The notes beneath the pieces were generated by a model that was not told where the DNA came from, made no database searches, and saw nothing but the letters and a program-made list of their open reading frames with translations. Of a stretch of 64,000 bases of DNA, positions 11,056 to 21,011 are shown piece by piece. Made by a program: the position numbers and the translations under genes. Location of the stretch: the NCBI GenBank assembly GCA_031002005.1, contig JARYHS010008074.1, positions 178,956,494 through 179,020,493 of the forward strand, read 5' to 3'. This DNA is from Vandiemenella viatica. Its lineage: Eukaryota > Arthropoda > Insecta > Orthoptera > Morabidae. The first letter of the stretch is position 1. Every line of letters begins with the position of its first letter.

Positions 11056-12055
11056 AAGAAGAAGTTGACCATTTAACAGTCGGCGTAGAGAAATTGTCGT
11101 GTCAGGTGGAAAAGGTTAAGGCTTCCACTGCAGTGTGGGTGAATGAAAAGTTACAGTTACAAGAGAAGCAAATTGAAAAAAGTCTAAGTTACGAGTTCCA
11201 CAAGTTGTGCGAGAAGAGGTTGTCAAATGTCAAATCTTGCCAAATGTGAATGCGCTCACTGCGTGCATGGTAGAAGAGAAAGTGGACTGGGAGGACTTTT
11301 GTGATAATGGGGGGATACACCCAGTTGATTTTGTGAAGAAGTTTGAAAATTTTGGGCCGTTCTGTAGGGCCGTAGAAAGAAAGAAGATAGAAATGTTCAG
11401 TAAACATATCAAGGGGAATGCCCGAATGTGGGGAGAACGGGCTGCAGATAATTGCGAGACGTTTGAGGAGTTTAAGTCAGCTTTTTTGGAACATTTCTGG
11501 TCCATCGACCGGCAAATTGCTGTTCGGCGGAATTTAATGATGGGAAAACCATACTCGCCGGGGGGGCACTCAGCAAAATTTTTTCTTGAAGTGTGTTAAT
11601 TCTTGTAAACATTTAAGTTCACCATTTAGTGAAGGGGAATATGTGCGGATGATTAGTGCGCGTTTGCCCGAGTCGACACAGCTTGTATTTGTCAGTCACA
11701 ATATATGTACCATTGACGAGGCGGTAAAGATGTTGGGTCGGCTGGACGAACAAGAGAAAAGTATAAGAGCAAAAGAATATGGGGTGAGGACACCCACACA
11801 TTACGCGGAGAAATCGCAATCGGAAGGGGACAGAAGTAATTCACATCAGCAGCAGGAGAGCTACAATCATTTTGATAACAGGAATCGAGGCGGCTACAAT
11901 AACCGCGGGCAGAGAGGAGGATTTGGACGTGGTCGTGGAACAGGGGGAGGAGGATTTAGAGGTGATATAATGGACCAACTGGAGACGATGGCCCCGAGAG
12001 AGTCAGTAAATCAGGTGCAGGTGGCCGTGGTGGAGAGTGCACCACAGGTAAACTA
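11056..12055 (+). pseudogene. gag: Gag capsid and RGG-type C-terminus of element B, frameshifted
   Basis: Three frames must be combined: about 11052-11200, 11207-11575, and 11586-12055. The middle part holds a retrotransposon Gag (Retrotrans_gag-type) core with 'FVKKFENFGPFCRAVERKK' and 'FKSAFLEHFWSIDRQIAVRR'. The last part continues with 'FVSHNICTIDEAVKMLGRL' and ends in an arginine-glycine-rich tail (about 11875-11970, RGGY, RGQRGGFGRGRG). No CCHC zinc knuckle is visible, so nucleic-acid binding would rest on the RGG tail. The breaks may be real decay or assembly indels, because the two LTRs also differ mainly by indels. It ends TAG at 12053-12055. Confidence 0.8.
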
Positions 12056-12888
12056 GTGCCTGTCACTGCTTCAGCCTCAGCGGGGACAGGAGACGATACG
12101 AGGCTATCAAAAGAAGAACCAGAAGACAATACGAGGGGGCGAGATGAAGATGAGATTTCTAATGAACCAATTACAAACGATCAAGGAGAGGAAAGAGTGA
12201 TCTGGACGAATGTCGGAGATTATGCTAAACTGTTCATCGCTAAAGCGCGCATTCATGAGGAGGAGAGTGATGACTCGTCAGAAGAGTGGTCAAGTTGGAA
12301 GGAGATAAGGTGGTTCGGACAAGAAAAGGCAAAGATAATTTCAGAACTAACTTATAGATCAAATGGAAGAGAAACTGTGAATAAAAATGATGTTTGTGAG
12401 CCAGATGAGCAGGAGAAGGCTTGTGTGACTGACGACAAAATTGTTAAGAAAGATACTGTAGTAAAAGAAGAAATAAGGTCAGTAGAAGAAGATGGAAGAC
12501 AGCGAGAAGCAGTCCTTGAGGTGAAAGAAACACTTCAGGAGACAGAAACAGTGAAGCCTGAAACTTTGCCGGAAGGGAATCTCGAAGTAAACATTGTATG
12601 ATGGTAAATGAGAACTATCCATTATGTAAAGACACAAAACAGAAGGTAATTAATGGGAAGAAAGAGACTAGGCAGAATAGAGGATACTATGTAAAGCCAG
12701 AAGAATGGTATTTGCTGAGAGAAGAAAGTTGGAAGAGGCACAGGAAGAAGTTACGGTTATATGATGAAGCAAAGAATGTAAATAAGAAGAAAGGAGGAGG
12801 AAGAGAAGAGAGTTGGAAGAAGCGTAAGAAGAAGCGGGGTTTAATGCTGTTTGGTGAAGGAAGGAATATTGTAAAGAAAAAGAAGTAG
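12056..12888 (+). CDS. charged open frames between gag and pol remnant, unassigned
   Basis: Two adjoining frames (12056-12601 and 12598-12888) overlap by 4 bp at an ATGATG. The first is acidic, rich in E, D and K, with 'EEESDDSSEEWSSW'. The second is extremely basic, with runs of K and R ('REESWKRHRKKLRL', 'EESWKKRKKKRG'). Neither has an aspartic protease motif or reverse transcriptase motif. They occupy the place of the gag-pol spacer and protease. They could be an accessory region or degenerate filler left after pol was lost; I do not assign a function. Confidence 0.45.
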
Positions 12889-12937
12889 GTACTTTAGGTA
12901 GAGGGGTGAGGTACAGTCTTCAGTTGCCTCACTACGC

Positions 12938-13324
12938 ATGATGGAAACATCCATGCATAAATGCCTTAGCGTTATGGTAGGTTTAGGTTTTCAGGTTGTT
13001 TGGTCATCACAATTATTTCTTCTATGGTATTGTACAGTTGTTGTATCAAATGTCTTTTGCGGTTGTGCGCAGATTAGCGACCCGCACCTCCTTGTTTTGG
13101 TGCAAACGCATTTTAAGTCGTCACGAGTAAAGAAGGAGATACGAAAGTTTAAAGTTTTGTACGAAGGTCCCTATAGGGTCAAAGCCTGTTTGAGGGATAA
13201 TGCTTACAAATTAGAATATGCCGATGGGAGAGAAGTTGCCGGGACTTTCAATGTCATTTCTCTGAAACCTTACAAATATTTTGGTGAGGAGGGGAGTGTC
13301 GGTGGGGTGTCAGGCACCGGATAG
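12938..13324 (+). pseudogene. pol: integrase C-terminal fragment of element B
   Basis: From about 13080 the frame reads 'LVLVQTHFKSS' followed by 'KFKVLYEGPYRVKACLRDNA' and ends near 'FNVISLKPYKYF'. This is the chromatin/DNA-binding C-terminal module of Ty3/gypsy integrases, which have the pattern LV-x-THPLSS ... YEGPYxV ... NAYxL ... LKPY. The upstream catalytic core (HHCC, DDE) and all of reverse transcriptase are missing. The first ~45 residues of the frame do not resemble integrase, so the deletion junction lies near 13060-13080. Confidence 0.78.
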
Positions 13325-14130
13325 AGGGGCCCACCTCACAGCACTGTCGCATCTACCGCACCTCCAAGCTTAAGTGTTGCCATGATTTAAGTAAGTTTTC
13401 AGTAGTTTCTTGTAACAATCAATCGCAGTCACAATTAGAATGTGTAAGAGGCTGTGTCAATAAGTTAGTGGGGTAAGGACTTTTGGTAGTTGGGTACAGA
13501 TTGGTGACCCACGTAGTATTAATACACAGTTGCGGAAGGCATTCTTGCTGGTTTGTGTTTCCCAGTAATTTTAGCCCCGAGGCTGGACAATGTACTTAGA
13601 AGTGCGGTTTTCCCTTTCATTAAAGTGTTAAGATGATTTAAGTGGGCGCAGCGTAATGTCAGTTTGCGTCTTTCCGCGTGTGGGTGATCAGTGTTGGTGT
13701 ACAACAGTCAGTGAATGAGGCACCTGCCTGAGCAGGGCACACTGTCAGTGCACTGTCGAAGTAAACAAGGCACGATTCAGTGCATGTGTCATACATCAAA
13801 AAAAGAGAGGAAAAATTGTTGTCAAAATATATTGTAACTCAATTTGTAATTTCTTGGTTATATGTCATGGATCTAAGCAAGGACATATGGACATTGAAAG
13901 GTTTGATGATTTGTTTCATGCAGTTTCAGACTGTGTGTGTTATTCTTAATGTGTATGTAATTATGTTAGTTTAAGGATAAGCAAGCAGCCACCCAGACTT
14001 CCCTTTATGTTTGGTAAACATTTAATCTTGTATTTTTTTGTAACATGTTTCTATGTATATGTGAACAAGTGTGGTTTGTGATGACAAAAGTCGGTGCTTT
14101 GTCAATGCCGACTTTTGCCACATTGTAACG
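13325..14130 (+). other. 3' untranslated part of element B
   Basis: About 0.8 kb between the integrase tail and polypurine tract. No env-like frame is present; the longest plus-strand frame (13780-13974) has no recognisable domain. Little can be said. Confidence 0.6.
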
Positions 14131-14137
14131 GTGGGGG
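14130..14137 (+). promoter_or_regulatory. polypurine tract of element B
   Basis: The purine run GGTGGGGG ends directly at the TG start of the 3' LTR, the expected plus-strand priming site. The T interruption makes it imperfect. Confidence 0.65.
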
Positions 14138-14832
14138 TGTAACGTAACCATGAACGTTACGGTTATATTTGGAGTGGATAGTGTAATCTGAGAGGTATGT
14201 AAGGTCTTTGGCGGTGGGCGAGCGCCGAGCGGGGGAGTCGGTGATTGTCAGTGGTAACGTACGGAACAGCCGGCGGGAGCGGAAGGTTTACGGCAGTGTG
14301 TTTATCCCGTGAATACATCGTACGGCCGCTTGGCGTGTGTTCCGTACTAAAGAACACTGTGGGATGTGTGCTAAAGTATATGTTGGACTATGAAGGTTCT
14401 TCCGAGAGACCTGATTCAATATAAACTGTGTTTAGTAAACTACTGCAGAATCGGACTATGGCGATTGTTTGTTAATTAGTTTCGAGAATTGTGCTCACTG
14501 CTTATTTAGTCTGTTTTGACTGTACTTGAATCTGCTATCTTCGGTGACGAAGAAACATTAGTATTATTGTCTGGTGGCATGCTTGGACTGTGTAGTCTCA
14601 GAGGAATAAATCTACGAAAACTAGTACGCATATGTGTTTCCTTCTGTGACTTTAATTAACCAATTAGCATAGCCGAAAGACTGGCGACCGCACGGCAAAA
14701 CGAACCTTTAATTAAAAGAGTAATTAGTGGTGGAAGAAAGCTTAAGAAAAATCGTGTTAGGAAGTGTAGCTGCTCAATTGCTTCAACGAACTTTAACTAT
14801 ACAAACACGAATATCGGCGAGTAGCCGTTACA
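14138..14832 (+). repeat. 3' LTR of element B
   Basis: 695 bp, TGTAACG...CGTTACA, near identical to 8258-8960. Most differences are 1-bp indels plus an 8-bp deletion near 14231 and a small change at the 3' end (ATATCGGCGAGTAGCC against ATAGCGTGAGTAGCACC). Confidence 0.93.
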
Positions 14833-16220
14833 ATTTGTTCTGCGAAGAAATTCTAAAACCATTGCATTGTTACGTTAGCTTTTCATGTGAAATTTTCTTG
14901 TAATGATGTCAGCTACGATTTCACGTGAACATTGTTTGTTCTTGTTTGTTATTAACATCCAATGGCCTGACTTGTAATACAAGCTGTTACTTTGTGACTA
15001 ATCTTTGATTATTTATGTAATCACGTTTTCATAAATACACCTAAGCTGTATGCCTCTTACATTAAATGAATAAATTGTCAGGTTATGACGTTTTTAGTGT
15101 TTAATGATATAATGCCATATCACACCCACTTCCTTCATAGATAAAATTAACAAAATATTAAATGATTTATAGAAACATCAATATATTATTTTTATAATCA
15201 TCAAAACCAGCAGGGACCCTTTAATTCATTACGTTATTTCAGTAGAAAAATGCCATATGTGGCGGAAAATGTTAAGTCTTCTTCGATGAACAGCGGGTAC
15301 CACTGCTTCTCTGGGCTGTATGTTTACTTGACAGAAGCCCATTAACATGTCTGGGATATGATCGGTTGGTAACTTCTTCATTCTGGTCTTCCTGCAACCA
15401 CATCCGATGCTTTGTGTGGGATCCTCCAAACCGCGTGTTATTGTGTTCCTCAGTGGCATATCCAGGCTCTCTTTGATGTCACGAAATGACGTCTAGAAGC
15501 TCTGACTACGGCACATGGTGGTTACACACCGCGTTGAATTCTTACTATCAAATTGCATGTACTACCGTGCTCATATGTATCAGAACGATTTGAATCACTC
15601 ATCGCTATATTTCGTCCCGAAACTTATTCAACCCTTCCTACACATCTGTTTATACAGTCCTATACCCTGCCGGTGGTATAGTCACGTGACTATCCAAAAT
15701 TAAAACTAACCCACCTCACAAAATACTTTTATGTTTTAACATATTCATTATACAATCAAAAAATATGGATTATATTTCGTTAATAATGGAGAGGTGCAAA
15801 CATTGATTGCACTTCATTTTAGTTTTTTAAAACATTTAAGAGAAATTAGTGTCCCTACAGAACATAATAAGCTACTGTTTTCAAACAAAACATTAATTTT
15901 GAACAAACGCTAGGATCAAAAGAAAGGAAGACGGTATACCGAGCATCTATCACTTAAAATAATTAGATATAAATCAATATTTGCGATGTATAACTACTAT
16001 GGATAATGATAGTTTTAAGTGAGAGCGTTGACAAATAAATGGGTATTTGACTACTTCTTGAAAATGGTTTTAAATTGTTTATTGGTACACCTTATTCACC
16101 GAGTGAAGAGATTTTTTGACGGCAGTGCATTATTTTGCTTAAAATTCAAATTTAAAATTTAAAGAATTTAAAAGCCCGCCAAAAAGCTCCTTCGCTGCCT
16201 GGCGCGTGTAACGACAGTCG
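14833..16220. other. intergenic, no gene recognised
   Basis: AT-rich except for a more balanced patch around 15270-15500, where short frames on both strands show no domain. I see no continuation of element A's gag that would prove a nested insertion. Confidence 0.55.
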
Positions 16221-17369
16221 TGACGTCACACGTCTGTAAACGCTGCCGCTGTGAAAAGAGCGTTTCCTATTACCCAACCTATCAACTATTTTTATTGTTT
16301 GTTGCTGGTTACTTCTTGTTATTAATGAAAGTTCGTTTTGAATATAAAATCGAAAACAGTTTGTAAAGCCTACACCGGAAAAACATTGAAAGTAGACGCC
16401 TTATTTGTGGGACTAGCTATAAAACAACCACTGAGTTTTATTCTGTGGAGCTTAAAAATGTAACAACTTCAATTTGATATTACGACAAAGTCACTTACTT
16501 TTTTCTTTGAAGCTCATTTACACCGCAATTTCGTAGAGTTAAATGAAATACGTTGTTTAAGGCGAGAATTATTAGGGTTAGGGTCCTAAGTTTCGATCCT
16601 AGCTTCGGAATATGTTCAATTTGTTTTCTTTTGTCATTTTCTTTCGACACTAGTTGCTGTTGGTTGCATCGCATAATCATTTCTTCCCGAAAATCCACCA
16701 AAACATCGTTTTAATTTTTCTTTTTTTTTTCTGAAGGCTTCGGAACTTTTTGGATAACAAGCGAATTACAACCGTTTTAAACAACCAAAGAAGATTTCAA
16801 AAAGTAAATTGGATGTTACTTGCACACTATAAACAGGTTTTTTTTAAAAAAATATTACTTGCACATTAAAAGTAAATACCGCCTAATAGACGCAGGAAGG
16901 TAACCTGCAGTTTTATCGTCAGGTAAAAATTCCAACGAAAAGGACAATGCGTTCCGGAACTGTTGCAAGATTAGCATGAAATTTCTATAAATGCTGTCAC
17001 TTCTAAAAAAATTCCATTATTCGCCGCCGTGCACCTGTATTTTTTGCATTATATTCCTCTCTGGTAAGTTTAAAAATTGAAAGTTTTCATGTATGGTAGC
17101 AATTTGTTTCAAACGTTTGTATGACGCTTAACAACTATTATGAATTCTTCGAATAAAAAACATAGTAGTGCAAAAAACAGCAAACAAAAACGGAAAAAAT
17201 GCACGCAAAAAATATTATTCCAACCAAGGTTTGAACGTAGGGCGTTCTGAATTCCATTACCACTCTTCAATCACACAGCGATCAGGACACTACTTCTTAA
17301 TTGCGTCTCTTTATGTAAATAGCAAACACTTCACAGTTTCCTCAGACTTCCACGGCCATCTTTGTTCAT

Positions 17370-17487
17370 GATTAATCGAGTTTCGGGTTTTGCCGCGTTG
17401 TTTATTTCCTTACCTAAGCTTTCGGCTGGTATCCGAAAGCTTAGGTAAGGAAATAAACAACGCGGCAAAACCCGAAACTCAATTAAT
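17370..17487. repeat. 55-bp hairpin (inverted repeat, 7-nt loop)
   Basis: About 17370-17425 and 17433-17487 are reverse complements with one mismatch around the loop CTGGTAT. The arms include 'CCTAAGCTTTCGG' next to the loop and 'GATTAATYGAGTTTCGGG' at the outer ends. A 13-bp direct repeat ACTTCACAGTTTC lies just outside on both sides (about 17328 and 17489). Confidence 0.9.
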
Positions 17488-17633
17488 CACTTCACAGTTT
17501 CTTCGTGTGAGATGAAGTGAAATGAGGTAGGTAAATGAATAAACAAACAAATTCAGTTTTATTGACAAAAAATATAATTTATCTATAAGCCTTAATCTGC
17601 AATTAAGAAAAATGGCATACAACATCCAGTTGT

Positions 17634-17695
17634 TCCGAGCGTGGTGAGTGAGCGGTTAACGCTCTGGCCACGCATCCAGGAGGACGCCGCACAGT
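17634..17695 (+). repeat. SINE head fragment
   Basis: CCGAGCGTGGTGAGTGAGCG followed by 'GTTAACGCTCTGGCCACGCAT' minus its last base matches the tRNA-like head of the SINE family seen complete at 39193 and 40354. The body is missing. Confidence 0.7.
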
Positions 17696-18575
17696 GTGAT
17701 ATTTTCTAAATATAGAGGGACAAAAGTCAGTTTTGATAATAGTGTACATAGGCAAAATAGTTATTTATATTCAAAGTTGATAAACCATATTATTCGGAAC
17801 AAAGGTTTATTTTCAACGAATTTACTCCTAACAATAGAAAAAATAGTTTGAACAATGGGCTTCCTGTGATCCACCGATGGAGCGCTCCAGTCGGCTGCGC
17901 CATTTGACTGAGCTTGGTCGATGATTACGCTGTGTTTTCTGTGTGTTAGTAGTGACTTGTGTGTTTCTGTTGCTTTTGGAGATGCTCAAGGTAAGTTTAC
18001 GCATGCTTTTTCCGTGATACATTAGCATCATTAAAACAAAGCGAGATTATTTTTAATTTTTAAAAAAAAACTACTGAGCCAATTTCATGTTGCATTTTAG
18101 TTCATTATACCACATATCGGTCTCTTGCTATATTTATTTGAAAGAGCTGCTTATTAGTTACAAGAAAATACCTTCATTTGTTTGCGCATATTTGCGACAC
18201 CATACAACTTTTCTTTATTTTTTTATTTTCACTGCACAAATTCGCGTACAGAATTTTTCAACGTATGGTTTGCTAACGCAAAACAATCAATCTCTAACTT
18301 TCAATTTAAATATGAGTCTCAAATTGAAGCTGTTACATTTTAAGCTCAGCAGAATAAAAGTCAGGGGTTTTCTCTATAGCCAGCGCCACAAATAAGACGT
18401 CTATTTTCTATATTTTCCGCTGTAGGCTTTTACAAATTGTTCTCGATTTTGTACTCAAAATGAAATTTCATTAATAACCAGAAATGACCAGCAACAAGCA
18501 ATAAAAATAGTTGAAAACTTGGATAATAGGAAACGCTCCTTTCCCAGCCACAGCGTTTACAGACGTGTGACGTCA

Positions 18576-20011
18576 CTCAAGCGTTTTCTGTCACGTGACC
18601 AGAGGTAAGAAAATTAATTTTTATTTCGCTTTTTTATTAAAAATAATCCACTTTCTTTTCAAAATTAGCTTCCTGAAGTATTAATCTACGAGAATGAGTT
18701 GAATTTATAATATTTTTAATACTGTCAAATAGCCTATTGATGATTTTTTAAGTTAGTTAATTTTGCGGAGTATATCCCTTCCAAACTATTACTCTTTCGG
18801 ACAGGTGCAATGCCCCCTCCGCCACACACATTTAGGAATCGCATAGTAATAATAATAATAAAGTCATGCTGTTCTTTTACTACCACATTTAAGCTTATTT
18901 TAGAAACAAACGGAAAAGTTTGTAACTAAATTACTGTTGTCGGTGACACGAAAAGTCGTCAACGCAGTCTGAGTTGACAGTATTTTAGCGTAAAAAAACT
19001 TATTCACCTACCATTAATATAGATAGCTGATTAAAGCGCACTCAATACTCCTTTTAAAACAAAAACTAAACACGATGAGGTTACAATAGACAAAGACACA
19101 GTTTTACACAGTCTTGTCACCTTTGTGGTTTTAGTGGTGTTTTGTGAGCAGGCAAAGAACAAAAAACTAATACGGCTTTTTCACGATAGCGGTAGTCTGT
19201 GGCTGCTGCTGTTAAAACTCAAACGAGAGGTGAAACGTTAGTTCACTGTACTTACCAAAAAAAAAAAAAATTATTTGTAAATACCCTAGGACGTCCATTC
19301 AAAACATTTGGTAACTATCAAACTGTTGCGTTTGCTAGCGGACACGTACGAAATAGTTGGTTTATTTCGCGATTTATACGTTATGCTACTTGAAATTATT
19401 ATTTTAAACTAATTTTTTACCCCAAACTGATGTTAATCCTAACGGTAAGCTCTTCCGACAATAGTCCCTAAAGAACTCGCACTGATTTAAGGTATTATTA
19501 TTATGTTAATCAAGTAGTTACATCATTAAAATACTTATTTTTTGTAAAACATTAATTCAGTAATAATATAAAAATCAATAATAATTTTAGAAATTACATT
19601 TCATTACGAGTTTACAAAAAATAATATTTATTAAATAAGCCATGAAATATATTTTCACTGAACATAAATTACAACAAGATTTTGGAGATCGGCAACGCTT
19701 CATCTTTTCTTCCGTTCACTCCCTCTCTTTGACGTGAACACATTCTTTACTAGTAAGCCTCCATCAATTTTCGCTTTTTTAGGTCATTAGTATGCCGTAA
19801 AGAAGTTTTACTTCGACATGAATTATCTGGTAATGATTGATGGCAGGAAGTTTCTAATAATATGCAGACATCCCTATTATTAGTTAGTTCTTTAATTCCA
19901 GCAGGATCACTAATTACTCACCTAGCCAATTGTGTAGATTCAACTTATTTACCAGGCAACAGATAGTGCTATAATATTATAAATAGTACAGGAGGAAACC
20001 GCCAGGTATGT
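18576..20011. other. intergenic, no gene recognised
   Basis: AT-rich, with a short TAA microsatellite near 18847-18862. No coding or transposon signature seen. Confidence 0.6.
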
Positions 20012-21011
20012 NNNNNNNNNNNNNNNNNNNNNNNNNNNNNNNNNNNNNNNNNNNNNNNNNNNNNNNNNNNNNNNNNNNNNNNNNNNNNNNNNNNNNNNNN
20101 NNNNNNNNNNNNNNNNNNNNNNNNNNNNNNNNNNNNNNNNNNNNNNNNNNNNNNNNNNNNNNNNNNNNNNNNNNNNNNNNNNNNNNNNNNNNNNNNNNNN
20201 NNNNNNNNNNNNNNNNNNNNNNNNNNNNNNNNNNNNNNNNNNNNNNNNNNNNNNNNNNNNNNNNNNNNNNNNNNNNNNNNNNNNNNNNNNNNNNNNNNNN
20301 NNNNNNNNNNNNNNNNNNNNNNNNNNNNNNNNNNNNNNNNNNNNNNNNNNNNNNNNNNNNNNNNNNNNNNNNNNNNNNNNNNNNNNNNNNNNNNNNNNNN
20401 NNNNNNNNNNNNNNNNNNNNNNNNNNNNNNNNNNNNNNNNNNNNNNNNNNNNNNNNNNNNNNNNNNNNNNNNNNNNNNNNNNNNNNNNNNNNNNNNNNNN
20501 NNNNNNNNNNNNNNNNNNNNNNNNNNNNNNNNNNNNNNNNNNNNNNNNNNNNNNNNNNNNNNNNNNNNNNNNNNNNNNNNNNNNNNNNNNNNNNNNNNNN
20601 NNNNNNNNNNNNNNNNNNNNNNNNNNNNNNNNNNNNNNNNNNNNNNNNNNNNNNNNNNNNNNNNNNNNNNNNNNNNNNNNNNNNNNNNNNNNNNNNNNNN
20701 NNNNNNNNNNNNNNNNNNNNNNNNNNNNNNNNNNNNNNNNNNNNNNNNNNNNNNNNNNNNNNNNNNNNNNNNNNNNNNNNNNNNNNNNNNNNNNNNNNNN
20801 NNNNNNNNNNNNNNNNNNNNNNNNNNNNNNNNNNNNNNNNNNNNNNNNNNNNNNNNNNNNNNNNNNNNNNNNNNNNNNNNNNNNNNNNNNNNNNNNNNNN
20901 NNNNNNNNNNNNNNNNNNNNNNNNNNNNNNNNNNNNNNNNNNNNNNNNNNNNNNNNNNNNNNNNNNNNNNNNNNNNNNNNNNNNNNNNNNNNNNNNNNNN
21001 NNNNNNNNNNN
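20012..21011. other. assembly gap, 1,000 N
   Basis: Exactly 1,000 N. The left arm of the large palindrome begins at the very next base. Confidence 0.99.

Larger units (their letters stand above)
8258..14832 (+). mobile_element. element B: 6.6-kb pol-deficient Ty3/gypsy-type LTR retrotransposon
   Basis: Near-identical LTRs (8258-8960 and 14138-14832) bracket a primer site, leader, gag, charged open frames, an integrase C-terminal fragment and a polypurine tract. The ends are TGTAACG...CGTTACA. There is no room for protease, reverse transcriptase, RNase H and the integrase core: only about 1.3 kb separates gag from the LTR-proximal integrase tail. The element is therefore non-autonomous. The LTRs differ mainly by small indels, so the insertion is fairly young. 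The flanking 5-mers (GAAGG and ATTTG) show no target duplication. Confidence 0.88.
16221..18575. mobile_element. 2.35-kb element with long imperfect terminal inverted repeats
   Basis: The arm 16221-about 16480 matches the reverse complement of about 18315-18575, beginning TGACGTCACACGTCTGTAAA on both. Matching continues through 'GAGCGTTTCCTATTA', 'AACTATTTTTATTG', 'TTATTAATGAAA', 'TTATTTGTGG', 'TTTTATTCTG' and 'CTTCAATTTGA'. Arm identity is roughly 80-85% by eye. No transposase frame is visible inside, so it would be a non-autonomous foldback-like or MITE-like element. The outer edges may lie slightly beyond the clearly matching blocks, and no target duplication is evident. Confidence 0.65.

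Noticed and set aside
12938..13060. Start of an intact integrase
   Set aside because: The first ~45 residues of the frame do not resemble integrase; only the C-terminal module is recognisable.
13780..13974. env-like frame in element B
   Set aside because: Only 64 codons, with no signal peptide, cysteine pattern or fusion-protein features.
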